Assembly (NCBI RefSeq): GCF_020166435.1
Contig: NZ_JAINZP010000003.1
Location: 366,919 to 430,918, forward strand
Length of the DNA stretch: 64,000 nt
Source: Pectobacterium versatile
GTDB lineage: Bacteria > Pseudomonadota > Gammaproteobacteria > Enterobacterales > Enterobacteriaceae
Reading direction: 5' to 3'
The translations under genes were made by a program, and so were the position numbers. This document shows positions 49,651 to 58,273 of this stretch, piece by piece (position 1 is the stretch's first letter; each line of letters begins with the position of its first letter). The notes beneath the pieces are model-generated. The model made no database searches. It had not been told where the DNA came from and was given only the letters and a program-made list of their open reading frames with translations.

Positions 49651-50439
49651 ATGGGAAGACAAAAAGCAGTGATCAAAGCTCGTCGTGAAGCGAAACGCGT
49701 TATCCGCCGTGACTCGCGTAGTCATCGTCAGCGTGAGGAAGAATCGGTCACTTCTCTGGTACAGATGGGCGGAATTGAAGCAATCGGAATGGCGCGTGAA
49801 AATCGTGATAATTCCGTTATTCAAGCTCGTACAACTGCCCAGGAACATTACTTGTCTGCGATAGAAAATAAACAGTTGATTTTTGCCACAGGTGAAGCTG
49901 GCTGCGGTAAAACGTATCTGAGCGCTGCGAAAGCGGCGGAGGCACTAATCCATAAAGAGGTTGAGCGTATTATAGTTACGCGGCCAGTATTACAGGCTGA
50001 CGAGGATCTTGGCTTTTTACCTGGAGATATTGCGGAGAAATTTGCGCCTTATTTCCGCCCAGTTTACGACATACTTTTACGTCGGCTGGGGGCCTCTTTT
50101 ATGCAGTACTGTTTGCGGCCGGAAATTGCCAAAGTCGAAATTGCGCCTTTTGCGTATATGCGTGGGCGGACGTTTGAAAATGCGGTTGTGATTCTGGATG
50201 AAGCGCAAAACGTGACAGTGAACCAAATGAAAATGTTCTTGACGCGTTTAGGTGAGAACGTCACGGTTATCGTGAATGGTGATGTGACGCAGTGTGATTT
50301 GCCTGCTGGGGTTAAATCCGGCCTGCGCGACGCATTGGAGCGTTTTGTTGAGGATGACATGATTGGCGTGGTTTCTTTCGGTAAAGAGGACTGTGTGCGT
50401 TCGGCGCTGTGTCAGCGTACACTCCATGCCTATGGCTGA
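49651..50439 (+). CDS. phoH: PhoH protein, P-loop ATPase
   Basis: 262 residues starting MGRQKAVIKARREAKRV, preceded by GTAAGGTG. The Walker A GEAGCGKTYLSAA (~77) and Walker B AVVILDEAQNVT (~178) are those of the PhoH family, with strong overall likeness to E. coli PhoH. It binds ATP; PhoH-type proteins are linked to RNA metabolism and phosphate starvation, but the precise role is open. Confidence 0.95.
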   Translation: MGRQKAVIKARREAKRVIRRDSRSHRQREEESVTSLVQMGGIEAIGMARENRDNSVIQARTTAQEHYLSAIENKQLIFATGEAGCGKTYLSAAKAAEALIHKEVERIIVTRPVLQADEDLGFLPGDIAEKFAPYFRPVYDILLRRLGASFMQYCLRPEIAKVEIAPFAYMRGRTFENAVVILDEAQNVTVNQMKMFLTRLGENVTVIVNGDVTQCDLPAGVKSGLRDALERFVEDDMIGVVSFGKEDCVRSALCQRTLHAYG

Positions 50440-50448
50440 TGTCTGTGT

Positions 50449-50474
50449 GGCACGGGAATTTTCATTCCCGTGCC
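50449..50474 (+). terminator. Hairpin after phoH
   Basis: GGCACGGGAAT-TTTC-ATTCCCGTGCC, a perfect 11-bp stem starting 10 bp after the phoH stop. There is no U-run; the next hairpin supplies it. Confidence 0.6.
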
Positions 50475-50524
50475 ATATAAAAGAAAACGCCTCTGACTTG
50501 CGTCAAGGGCGTTTTCTTTTATAT
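50475..50524. terminator. Strong bidirectional terminator, probably the ancestral tRNA-Ser terminator
   Basis: ATATAAAAGAAAACGCC and GGCGTTTTCTTTTATAT are perfect 17-bp inverted repeats ending in an A-run on one side and a U-run on the other. It ends exactly at the 16-bp copy of the tRNA-Ser 3' end, so before insertion of the element it would have followed the tRNA gene directly. Confidence 0.8.
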
Positions 50525-50537
50525 GGCGGTGAGGAAG

Positions 50538-50614
50538 ATGTGTTGGCAATCAAGGCCAATGAACTAAAGAACAAAAAACACATCGCCCAGTGGCGTTCAA
50601 CACTGGAAACCTAA
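50538..50614 (+). pseudogene. Tyrosine recombinase (integrase) fragment
   Basis: The frame entering from the left att copy reads EDVLAIKANELKNKKHIAQW then RSTLET and stop. This matches the arm/core-binding region of phage and island integrases (pattern W K N x K H x x Q W x x T L x T Y A). Both the N-terminal portion and the catalytic domain are missing. Confidence 0.6.
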
Positions 50615-50695
50615 ACGTATAGCTCTGATGGATGACTGGGCAACCTATTGTTCTATCGGGTAAAAAAGCTAAAATAGTTGAATGGGTAGCAGGAT

Positions 50696-50818
50696 ATGAA
50701 ACGAAGTGAGATCAGGAAAGCACTGGAAGCATGGTTTGATATTGAAAGTTACGAGGCGACAGAAAAACTAACGCTTCAACAGTTTTATATTGAGATTGAA
50801 CAACGTATTTTGGCCTAG
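50696..50818 (+). CDS. Small unknown frame in the element
   Basis: 40 codons beginning MKRSEIRKALEAWFDIESYE. Amphipathic and protein-like, probably the surviving N-terminus of a longer gene. Not recognised. Confidence 0.3.
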   Translation: MKRSEIRKALEAWFDIESYEATEKLTLQQFYIEIEQRILA

Positions 50819-50980
50819 AGGATGTTGTTGAACCGAAATACAATACCTACTTTGAACCGATTTTTGTTGGATAACTATAGCTATAAATCCTCAGGGGTGA
50901 AATTCTTTTCAGCGGTAATATGGTCACCCTTGGGCATGAGCTTGCCCGAACCCACGCTGTAGTCCCCATTACCCAAAGCA

Positions 50981-51184
50981 ATGCACAACCTTCATGAAGA
51001 CAGCGAGAACGATCGTGATGAGGAAATGCTCAAGGCAACGGACTATCCGTTGGCAATGGCATTCCTGACAGACGAAAGTTACCCGAAATCGCTTGAGGGT
51101 TACATGATGGAAAACCATCACTTAAATGGATCACTGATAAGTAAGCACGTCGAAGATGAGAAGAAGGAAAAAACAGCCAAGTAA
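50981..51184 (+). CDS. Unknown small protein in the element
   Basis: 67 codons, highly acidic and Lys-rich at the end (HVEDEKKEKTAK), no membrane segment and no good ribosome-binding site. Just upstream another frame reads MVTLGHELARTHAVVPITQS and stops, so the area may be a broken gene. No family recognised. Confidence 0.3.
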   Translation: MHNLHEDSENDRDEEMLKATDYPLAMAFLTDESYPKSLEGYMMENHHLNGSLISKHVEDEKKEKTAK

Positions 51185-51291
51185 AAATGTGTATTAGCCT
51201 TGGCTTGGTTCCTGTGTCAGAAAATGACTTGGCAGTGAGATGAGTACATTGTAAGCACTATTCATATTGAGTTTAAAATAAGGGAAAACAG

Positions 51292-51819
51292 ATGATCGGT
51301 TTCTTTAAGAAGCTTTGTGGCAGCAAAAAGAAAGGCGCTAGTGCAGATACTGGAGTGCTTTCAGAACCAGATCTCACCATTACTCGTGCGAATAACGAGT
51401 TGCAGTTGCGTACACAAGCAGCGGTGGATCTGTGGGGGCTTGATACAGCGTCATGGGATGTTGATCTGGATTCAGGTACTATCACCTTCACCAATGACGA
51501 AAAGGGGATAGTTATAACGGCCCCAGTGCAGGTTATTGGCACCTATAACACTGAAGATGGCTCTTGGTTATGGGGATGGGAACACCCATCAGTAAGTGAA
51601 CAGCTTGGAACGTTTGCTCGGAGAGTTCGAGATTTTGGCGAGCAATACGGACGAGAGGAACTGACCACACGCAAAATTGCTACTTCTATGGATACTGCTT
51701 GGGCGTTTACTGCGCTTGCCTGTTATCTCAACGGTGGCGAGGGGGGGTATAATGGCTCGTCAGGTTCAACACGAGTACTGATGGTTTATGGTCCAGTGAC
51801 GATAAACAAAAAAGACTAA
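51292..51819 (+). CDS. DUF6882-like protein
   Basis: 175 residues, cytoplasmic. After a basic N-terminus (FFKKLCGSKKKG) it shows a single domain with VDLWGLDTASWDVDLDSGTI, IGTYNTEDGSWLWGWEHPSV and a late FTALACYLNGGEGGYNGSSG, a pattern I associate with DUF6882. Function unknown; such proteins occur beside polymorphic toxins as possible immunity factors, but no toxin gene is present here. It appears intact, with AAGGGAAAACAG upstream. Confidence 0.55.
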   Translation: MIGFFKKLCGSKKKGASADTGVLSEPDLTITRANNELQLRTQAAVDLWGLDTASWDVDLDSGTITFTNDEKGIVITAPVQVIGTYNTEDGSWLWGWEHPSVSEQLGTFARRVRDFGEQYGREELTTRKIATSMDTAWAFTALACYLNGGEGGYNGSSGSTRVLMVYGPVTINKKD

Positions 51820-51957
51820 CCAGTCTGGCTATAGGCAATGCTGAAGACCATATTAGGTATGGCTATGATCCGCAAAGTATCTTATCGGGTTTACACATGC
51901 ATTTTAAGCCAATACAAAAAAGGTTACGTTCACCGTGCGCGAACGTGATCACCTCAA

Positions 51958-52312
51958 GGGACTGTAATTAAAATTGTGTAATTGCCTGTTTTTGATATGT
52001 TCACTCCAACAGCGGAGACAGGAAAACGATGAACGAAAAGAAATTCAAAGCCCTTGCGGCTGAACTAGCTAAAGGCCTTAAAACGGAAGCTGACCTCACC
52101 CAGTTTCCTCATATGCTGACGAAACTCACCGTCGAAACGGCGCTTAATGCTGAATTCTCAGAGCATCTCAGACACGAAAAAATGCCCCTAAATCAGGCTC
52201 TAACACGAGAAATAGTCAGGCGATAAAAAAACGCAACGTTTTCCTAACAGACGACTCGGTGCGCAAGGTGATTTATTTAGCGACACACGAAGCACTTCGG
52301 CTATTCGGATGA
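51958..52312 (+). mobile_element. IS256-family element, internal-deletion remnant
   Basis: The left end GGGACTGTAATTAAAATTGT is the IS256-type inverted repeat. The transposase start follows (MNEKKFKALAAELAKGLKTE to FSEHLRHEK); then, in another frame, KNAPKSGSNTRN runs almost directly into KKRNVFLTDDSVRKVIYLAT, which belongs to the far C-terminus. About 300 residues containing the DDE triad are missing. The right inverted repeat was not found. Confidence 0.75.
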
Positions 52313-52481
52313 GGGGATAATTCCATATTGAGAGAGCTTCCCGCATTTGTCAGACAGTGATGTTCTCAAAATCTAATAGAATGAAGATGGCGACATATCT
52401 TGAGCTTTTCTTTATCTGTCTGTGGGGAAGTGGGTGTAGGAAAAACTAGCTGAATGAGGAGGATGCAGGATTTCACAAACA

Positions 52482-52507
52482 AAAAAGTCCGCCGAAGCGA
52501 ACTTTTT
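52482..52507 (-). terminator. Intrinsic terminator downstream of tRNA-Ser
   Basis: On the minus strand AAGTTCGC-TTCG-GCGGACTT forms a stem with a TTCG loop and runs into TTTTTT. It lies inside the inserted element and so replaces the displaced terminator at 50475-50524. Confidence 0.75.
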
Positions 52508-52571
52508 ATGTATTACTTTATGCAAGACAAAACCAAACATGATATCTAATTAATTGATTTTGTTGAATGTA

Positions 52572-52661
52572 TGGCGGTGAGGAAGGGATTCGAACCCTTG
52601 ATACGTTTTCACGTATACACACTTTCCAGGCGTGCTCCTTCAGCCTCTCGGACACCTCACC
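52572..52661 (-). tRNA. tRNA-Ser (anticodon GGA)
   Basis: 90 nt read from 52661 to 52572, starting GGTGAGGTGTCCGAG and ending CCTCACCGCCA with encoded CCA. The anticodon loop is CTGGAAA, the T arm contains GGTTCGAATCC, and a long variable arm TACGTGAAAACGTA marks a class-II tRNA-Ser. Confidence 0.97.
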
Positions 52662-52827
52662 GGGGGTTGCCTACAAGGGGCAACGGGGCGCTACTATAGG
52701 GAGTCACCTAGCTTCGGTCAAGCAGTATTTAGCGCGAACGGTGCGTATGGCTAAGCATTGAACGGTAAAGGATAGTCTGCGTAACCGTGTCGTTAAAATG
52801 TAGGCAAAATGAGTTGATCATTGGCAT

Positions 52828-52864
52828 AAAAAAACCACAGACCATGATGGCCTGTGGTTTTTTG
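52828..52864 (-). terminator. Terminator of the RpiB-like gene
   Basis: AAAAAACCACAG and CTGTGGTTTTTT are perfect complements around ACCATGATGGC, directly after the minus-strand gene. Confidence 0.85.
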
Positions 52865-52879
52865 TCAGCTATCGGACGA

Positions 52880-53518
52880 TTACGCCAGCAGCGTTTTGAT
52901 GTAGCTGGTCAGTGCTTCGTCTTTGCTGTTAGCGAAGAAGTATTCTTGGAATTTAGGACCAGCAATCGCGCCTTTAACCAGATCCTGATCGAGGCCTTTC
53001 AGGATGGTGATCAGATCGTTGTAGGTTACCGCTTTTACGGCATCCAGGATTTTCTTGTTACGTTGTTGAGGAACAACGCGGTCGCTCGGGTAGCCTCGGC
53101 CGCCTTCTTCTTTGAACAGCTGGGTAAACAAGTTTTCCAGGTTCAGTTCTGCGCCCCAGCCAAAGCCTTTAGCGTAAGGAACAGATACGGCGTTACCGTT
53201 GTTGATCTGAGAGAACAGGTAAGCATCAGATGGGTCAACAACCAGACCGCAGATTACGCCTGGGAAAGAGTTACAAGCCAGCATTGCGCCCTGGCCAGTA
53301 CCGCAACCGGTCACAACGAAATCAGCCGCGCCGGAGTTCAGCAGGATAGCTGCCAAAATACCGTTCTGGATGTAGGTCAGCTGCGCTGCATCTTCAACGG
53401 CGTATTGGCCGTAGTTGTGTACAGTGTGGCCCAACGGTGCAACCGCTTTGGTCAGAGACTCGGCGATGATGGCGTTTTTGGCAGCTTGGCTGTTCTCGTT
53501 AATCAGTGCAATTTTCAT
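52880..53518 (-). CDS. RpiB/LacA/LacB-type sugar-phosphate isomerase
   Basis: 212 residues. The N-terminal ~150 residues are the RpiB/LacAB fold, with MKIALINENSQAAKN and the catalytic-cysteine motif FVVTGCGTGQGAML (~70); a ~60-residue C-terminal extension follows. RpiB proper is about 150 residues, so this belongs to the longer subfamily whose substrate is uncertain (ribose, galactose or uronate-derived phosphates). AAAGGAACG precedes the ATG; it is a single-gene unit. Confidence 0.85.
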   Translation of the reverse strand: MKIALINENSQAAKNAIIAESLTKAVAPLGHTVHNYGQYAVEDAAQLTYIQNGILAAILLNSGAADFVVTGCGTGQGAMLACNSFPGVICGLVVDPSDAYLFSQINNGNAVSVPYAKGFGWGAELNLENLFTQLFKEEGGRGYPSDRVVPQQRNKKILDAVKAVTYNDLITILKGLDQDLVKGAIAGPKFQEYFFANSKDEALTSYIKTLLA

Positions 53519-53694
53519 GTTCGTTCCTTTTCTGTGACGGACAAATACATTTTTTAAAACTGTATTTCAAATTGATGTGAGCAGTATACCGTTTCAAAAA
53601 TAAAGCGCAAATCGTCGAAGCAAAGAATGCGGCACAGCCCATAGATTCAGGAAAAAGAGGATGAAAGAAAAAGGGGGGTAAATGCATAACATAT

Positions 53695-53723
53695 TGAAAA
53701 ATGGCGCTGTATTTCAGCGCCAT
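53695..53723 (-). terminator. Terminator of betT
   Basis: ATGGCGCTG-TATTT-CAGCGCCAT, perfect 9-bp stem, followed on the minus strand by TTTTC. Confidence 0.75.
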
Positions 53724-53734
53724 AGCGTAGGGGA

Positions 53735-55768
53735 TTATGCGTCAGGGAAGGTCAGCGTATTGCCCGGTGCCTCTCGATTAAGATGAAGAAAATTCAGGTG
53801 TCGTTCGTACTGATCCAAAATGTCGTTAATCACCTGTTCTTTGCTGTAATCCATCAGATCATTCCCCTGGCTTCCTTCCAGCAGGAAGGTTTCAAGGCGG
53901 TAATAATCTGATTTACCCGAGCGGGCGCGGTAGGTAAACGCTGGGACGCTATAGCGCTGTGGCCAAATTTGGTAAAGAAAGTTCTGTTCATCACCCAAAT
54001 CAACCAACAGTTCGAGATGGTTCAGGCGTTCATCTTCGACAGGTGGCAAGTCGTTGACTTCAACGCTGGCTCCTCGCAGGCGCAGTTCGCGCGCGACATC
54101 ATCCATGGCGGCTTTACAGACGGTATACAGCATTTTTTGCGTATGCGTTGTGCCGGGGAAATTCATGACGCGTGAGAGGCGTTGCTTCCAGTTCAGGCGA
54201 TCGTCGCCTGATATTGGCATCGGTGCCGATGTTTGTAAGGAGCTGGCTTTACGATAATCCTCAACCCGCAGTGATTTATACAATCCCGCCATAATAAAGA
54301 ACATCACAAAGCTAAACGGTAATCCCATAATGACGGTGGTGTTCTGTAAGGCTGAAACACCGTTTGTCATCAGCATGCCCAACGTCAGCAGGCCAATGGT
54401 GACTGACCAGAAAATCCGCAGCCAGTTTGGCGCATCATTGTTGATGTCGCCAAGGCGAGAGGTGAAGTTGCCGAGCACCAGCGAGCCGGAATCGGCAGAG
54501 GTGACATAAAACAGCAAGCCGGTAATGGTCGCGACAGAGGCGCTCAGGCTGAAACCGGGGTACTGCGCCAGCAGGCTGTAGAATCCGCGCTCTGGGTGTT
54601 GCATGACTTCATTGGCAAAATCCAGATTACCGTGGAGCACCTGATAAAGCGCGCTGTTGCCAAAAATGGAGAGCCACAGTAGCGTAAAGACAAACGGAAT
54701 GATCAGCGTGCCGACGACGAACTGTCGAATCGTTCTGCCGCGTGAGATACGAGCCAGAAACAGTCCGACAAACGGTGCCCATGCGACCCACCATGCCCAG
54801 AAAAACAGCGTCCAGCTATTCATCCATTCTGTCGGGCGATCAAAGGCAAAGCTGTTGAGCGTCATGCCGGTAAAGCGATTGATGTAATCCCCCACGTTGA
54901 GCACTAACGCGTTTAGCAGAAATTCGGTATCGCCCCAGAAGAGCAGAAAAAGAATCAAGCCCAGTGCGAGCAGGACGTTAAGCTCGGAGAGGAAGCGAAT
55001 ACCGCGATTGACACCGGACGTCACGGAGACCGTCGCCATGATTACGGAAAGCAGGATGAGCGAGGCCTGAACGGTGAGATTCTCTGGGATCTGGAACAGG
55101 ACTTTCAGCCCGTAGTTCAACTGAACGACGCCGATGCCCAGCGTAGTCGCGATACCGAAGATGGTTCCGAGTACGGCCGCAATATCAACGCTGTGGCCAA
55201 TCGGGCCATTAATACGTTTACCAAAGATAGGGTACAGGGCAGAGCGAATCGTCAGCGGCAAATTATACCGGTAGCTGAAGTAGCCAAGAGCAATGCCCAT
55301 CAGCGCGTACATTGACCAACCGGTTAACCCGTAGTGAAACAGCGTCCAGACCATGGCCTGCCGTGCCGCTTCTATCGTCTGGCCTTGTCCTTCCGGTGGC
55401 ATCATATATTGCGTGATCGGTTCCGCAACGGAAAAGAACATTAAATCGATACCAATCCCCGCTGCAAACAGCATTGCCGCCCAGCTCATCAGACTAAATT
55501 CAGGCTTCGACTGTTCTGGCCCGAGCTTGATCGACCCAAACCGAGATGACGCGATGAAGATGACGAAAACGATGTAGAGCGTGGCGGCTAGCAGGTAGTA
55601 CCAACCAAATGTGGCGGAAACCCAGTTAAGTGCGTGGGTGATCCAGTCATTGGCTTCTTTGTTAAACAACATGGTCATCAGCGAGAAGGTCAGGATTAAT
55701 CCCGCTGATGTGTAGAACACGACGGGATTCAGGCGATCCCGTTGGGTGATGGTTTCTGAGGCTGGCAT
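53735..55768 (-). CDS. betT: High-affinity choline transporter BetT (BCCT family)
   Basis: 677 residues from ATG 55768 (MPASETITQRDRLNPVVFYT), the E. coli length; the longer frame to 55816 is rejected. Twelve membrane segments, the BCCT signature WTLFFWAWWVAWAPFVGLFL with the substrate-binding tryptophans, and a ~150-residue cytoplasmic tail for osmosensing are present. It imports choline with protons for conversion to glycine betaine. Divergent from betIBA. Confidence 0.97.
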   Translation of the reverse strand: MPASETITQRDRLNPVVFYTSAGLILTFSLMTMLFNKEANDWITHALNWVSATFGWYYLLAATLYIVFVIFIASSRFGSIKLGPEQSKPEFSLMSWAAMLFAAGIGIDLMFFSVAEPITQYMMPPEGQGQTIEAARQAMVWTLFHYGLTGWSMYALMGIALGYFSYRYNLPLTIRSALYPIFGKRINGPIGHSVDIAAVLGTIFGIATTLGIGVVQLNYGLKVLFQIPENLTVQASLILLSVIMATVSVTSGVNRGIRFLSELNVLLALGLILFLLFWGDTEFLLNALVLNVGDYINRFTGMTLNSFAFDRPTEWMNSWTLFFWAWWVAWAPFVGLFLARISRGRTIRQFVVGTLIIPFVFTLLWLSIFGNSALYQVLHGNLDFANEVMQHPERGFYSLLAQYPGFSLSASVATITGLLFYVTSADSGSLVLGNFTSRLGDINNDAPNWLRIFWSVTIGLLTLGMLMTNGVSALQNTTVIMGLPFSFVMFFIMAGLYKSLRVEDYRKASSLQTSAPMPISGDDRLNWKQRLSRVMNFPGTTHTQKMLYTVCKAAMDDVARELRLRGASVEVNDLPPVEDERLNHLELLVDLGDEQNFLYQIWPQRYSVPAFTYRARSGKSDYYRLETFLLEGSQGNDLMDYSKEQVINDILDQYERHLNFLHLNREAPGNTLTFPDA

Positions 55769-56012
55769 GGTTATCCCTTGCGTTGCGTGAATAGGTACTC
55801 CGACTCCTCTCTCCACGAAGCGCGCTTAGCGCATATCATACCAAAGACACGGCGCAGGGCATCCGCTGAGTACGCTTTCCGTTGAAGATTATCATCAGAA
55901 CAAAAAAGAAATTATTCTTTTTAAGGTGGAGTTATCGTCTGAACTCACACCGATTTTCATGATAATTGATACAGATTTTTAACCTTTCAGCAATAAAAGA
56001 TATTCATTTTTT

Positions 56013-56026
56013 ATTGAACGTTCAAT
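56013..56026. promoter_or_regulatory. BetI operator candidate
   Basis: ATTGAACGTTCAAT is a perfect 14-bp palindrome flanked by T- and A-tracts, midway between divergent betT and betI. TetR-type BetI binds here in related bacteria and lets go when choline is present. Confidence 0.65.
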
Positions 56027-56125
56027 CAAAAAAAAGTTTAATGAGACAAATCGGATCATGAACCAGTGTCTTTTACCGTGATTCATCACGCAAAAATGAA
56101 GGGAAGAAAATGAAGGGGAAATGCG

Positions 56126-56713
56126 GTGCCTAAAGTCGGAATGCAGCCCATCAGACGGCAGCAACTCATCGAAGCGACGCTGGCCGCGATTAACGATGTG
56201 GGGATGCATGATGCCTCAATCGTACAGATTGCCCGACGTGCGGGAGTGTCGAATGGGATCATCAGTCATTACTTCCGCGATAAAAATGGCTTACTGGAAG
56301 CGACGATGCGCTATCTGATTAGTCATCTGGGGCTGGCGGTGAGATCAAGGCTGCTGAACCTGGCAGAAAATACGCCTCGCGCACGTTTGCGGGCGATTGT
56401 TCAGGGGAGTTTTGATGATAGCCAGACGAATAGCGCAGCGATGAAAACCTGGCTGGCGTTCTGGGCCTGTAGCCTGCATTCCCCCATGCTCCATCGGCTA
56501 CAGCAGGTTAACGATCGGCGGCTTTACTCCAACCTGTGTGTCGAATTCAGCCGCTGCTTGTCGAAGGACAACGCGCGTATTGCGGCAAAAGGGCTGGCAG
56601 GTCTGATCGATGGACTATGGCTGCGTGGTGCGCTAAGCCATGACGCCTTCAACCGCGAAGAAGCGCTGGGCATTATCTACGCCTATATTGAGCAGCAGCT
56701 CGCCCGCGCGTAA
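56126..56713 (+). CDS. betI: Choline-responsive repressor BetI
   Basis: 195 residues from GTG 56126 ([20 protein letters not shown]). The TetR helix-turn-helix is [21 protein letters not shown] (~33-53). The C-terminal ligand domain includes [20 protein letters not shown] and [12 protein letters not shown]. It represses the bet genes in the absence of choline. betB follows after 68 bp. Confidence 0.96.
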   Translation: MPKVGMQPIRRQQLIEATLAAINDVGMHDASIVQIARRAGVSNGIISHYFRDKNGLLEATMRYLISHLGLAVRSRLLNLAENTPRARLRAIVQGSFDDSQTNSAAMKTWLAFWACSLHSPMLHRLQQVNDRRLYSNLCVEFSRCLSKDNARIAAKGLAGLIDGLWLRGALSHDAFNREEALGIIYAYIEQQLARA

Positions 56714-56781
56714 TCCTTCTTTATCATTTTGCCTTCACTGACTGGAACCTGTGTTTGGGCAGTCATCAGACAGGAGAATCT

Positions 56782-58254
56782 ATGTCTCACTACGGTTTAC
56801 AACAGCTTTATATCAACGGCACTTATGTCGATAGCACGGGTGACGAGACGTTTGAGGCGGTGAACCCCGCGAATGGCGAGATCATTGCCCACATTCAGTC
56901 GGCCACTGCCGCAGATGTTGACCGTGCGGTCAATGCCGCAACCGCAGGGCAGAAAGTATGGGCGGCGATGACGGCGATGGAACGTTCACGCATTTTACGC
57001 CGCGTCGTGGATATCCTGCGTGAGCGTAATGATGAACTCGCGTTACTCGAAACGTATGACACCGGCAAGCCACTCTCGGAAACACGCACTGTCGATATCG
57101 TGACCGGCGCGGATGTTTTAGAGTACTACGCGGGGCTGATTCCTATGCTGGAAGGGCAGCAGATCCCCCTGCGCGGTACCTCATTCGTCTATACTCGTCG
57201 TGAACCGCTTGGCGTGGTCGCGGGTATCGGTGCCTGGAATTACCCTATTCAGATCGCATTGTGGAAATCGGCCCCTGCGCTGGCGGCAGGCAATGCGATG
57301 ATCTTCAAACCCAGCGAAGTCACGTCACTCACCGCGCTGAAGCTGGCGGAAATCTATACCGAGGCTGGGTTACCGGCTGGCGTGTTCAACGTGCTAACGG
57401 GAACGGGGAAATCCGTTGGTCAGGCGCTGACCACACATCCGGGCATTGCCAAAATTTCTTTCACTGGGGGGATCGCCAGCGGGAAAATGGTAATGGCCAA
57501 TGCCGCAGGCTCGACGCTGAAAGACGTCACTATGGAACTGGGTGGAAAATCTCCGCTGATCATTTTTGATGATGCCGATCTGGATAAGGCGGCGGATATC
57601 GCCATGATGGCGAATTTCTTCAGCGCCGGTCAGGTGTGTACTAACGGTACACGTGTCTTCATTCCGCAGGCATTACAGGCACAGTTTGAGGAAAAAATTC
57701 TGACGCGTGTTCAGCGTATCCGTATTGGCGATCCGACTGACGAGCAGGTGAATTTGGGTCCGCTGGTCAGCTTTCCGCACAGAGAGTCCGTACTGCGCTA
57801 CATCGAAAACGGGAAGCGTGAAGGCGCTCGTGTGCTGGTGGGCGGCGAATCGATGAATGACGAGAAGTATGCGCAAGGCGCCTACGTTGCTCCGACGGTG
57901 TTCACAGATTGCCGGGATGATATGACGATTGTGCGAGAGGAAATCTTTGGCCCAGTCATGAGTATTCTGACGTATCAGCATGAGGATGAGGTTATCCGCC
58001 GCGCCAATGAGAGCGAGTATGGACTGGCGGCCGGCATTGTGACCTGCGATCTGAATCGGGCACATCGGGTTATTCATCAGCTCGACGCGGGGATTTGCTG
58101 GATCAACACCTGGGGTGAGTCTCCGGCTGAAATGCCTGTGGGCGGCTACAAACATTCGGGTGTCGGACGTGAAAACGGCATAACAACATTGGAACACTAT
58201 ACGCAAATTAAATCTGTACAGGTTGAACTGGGTGAATTCCGCTCGGTATTTTAA
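56782..58254 (+). CDS. betB: Betaine-aldehyde dehydrogenase
   Basis: 490 residues from ATG 56782 with AGGAGA upstream. Oxidises betaine aldehyde to glycine betaine with NAD(P). The Glu motif [12 protein letters not shown] (~252), the Cys motif [15 protein letters not shown] (~286) and the cofactor-binding [12 protein letters not shown] are intact. betA begins 19 bp later. Confidence 0.97.
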   Translation: MSHYGLQQLYINGTYVDSTGDETFEAVNPANGEIIAHIQSATAADVDRAVNAATAGQKVWAAMTAMERSRILRRVVDILRERNDELALLETYDTGKPLSETRTVDIVTGADVLEYYAGLIPMLEGQQIPLRGTSFVYTRREPLGVVAGIGAWNYPIQIALWKSAPALAAGNAMIFKPSEVTSLTALKLAEIYTEAGLPAGVFNVLTGTGKSVGQALTTHPGIAKISFTGGIASGKMVMANAAGSTLKDVTMELGGKSPLIIFDDADLDKAADIAMMANFFSAGQVCTNGTRVFIPQALQAQFEEKILTRVQRIRIGDPTDEQVNLGPLVSFPHRESVLRYIENGKREGARVLVGGESMNDEKYAQGAYVAPTVFTDCRDDMTIVREEIFGPVMSILTYQHEDEVIRRANESEYGLAAGIVTCDLNRAHRVIHQLDAGICWINTWGESPAEMPVGGYKHSGVGRENGITTLEHYTQIKSVQVELGEFRSVF

Positions 58255-58273
58255 ACGAAGGGGAGAAAGCCTA

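Larger units (their letters stand above)
50522..52585. mobile_element. Decayed integrative element at tRNA-Ser(GGA)
   Basis: TATGGCGGTGAGGAAG, the 3' end of the tRNA-Ser gene, is present at 52570-52585 and again at 50522-50537, bounding about 2.05 kb. Immediately inside the left copy is an integrase fragment. The rest holds short unknown frames, a DUF6882-type gene and an IS256 deletion remnant. This is the structure of a genomic island or prophage reduced by deletion. Confidence 0.7.
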
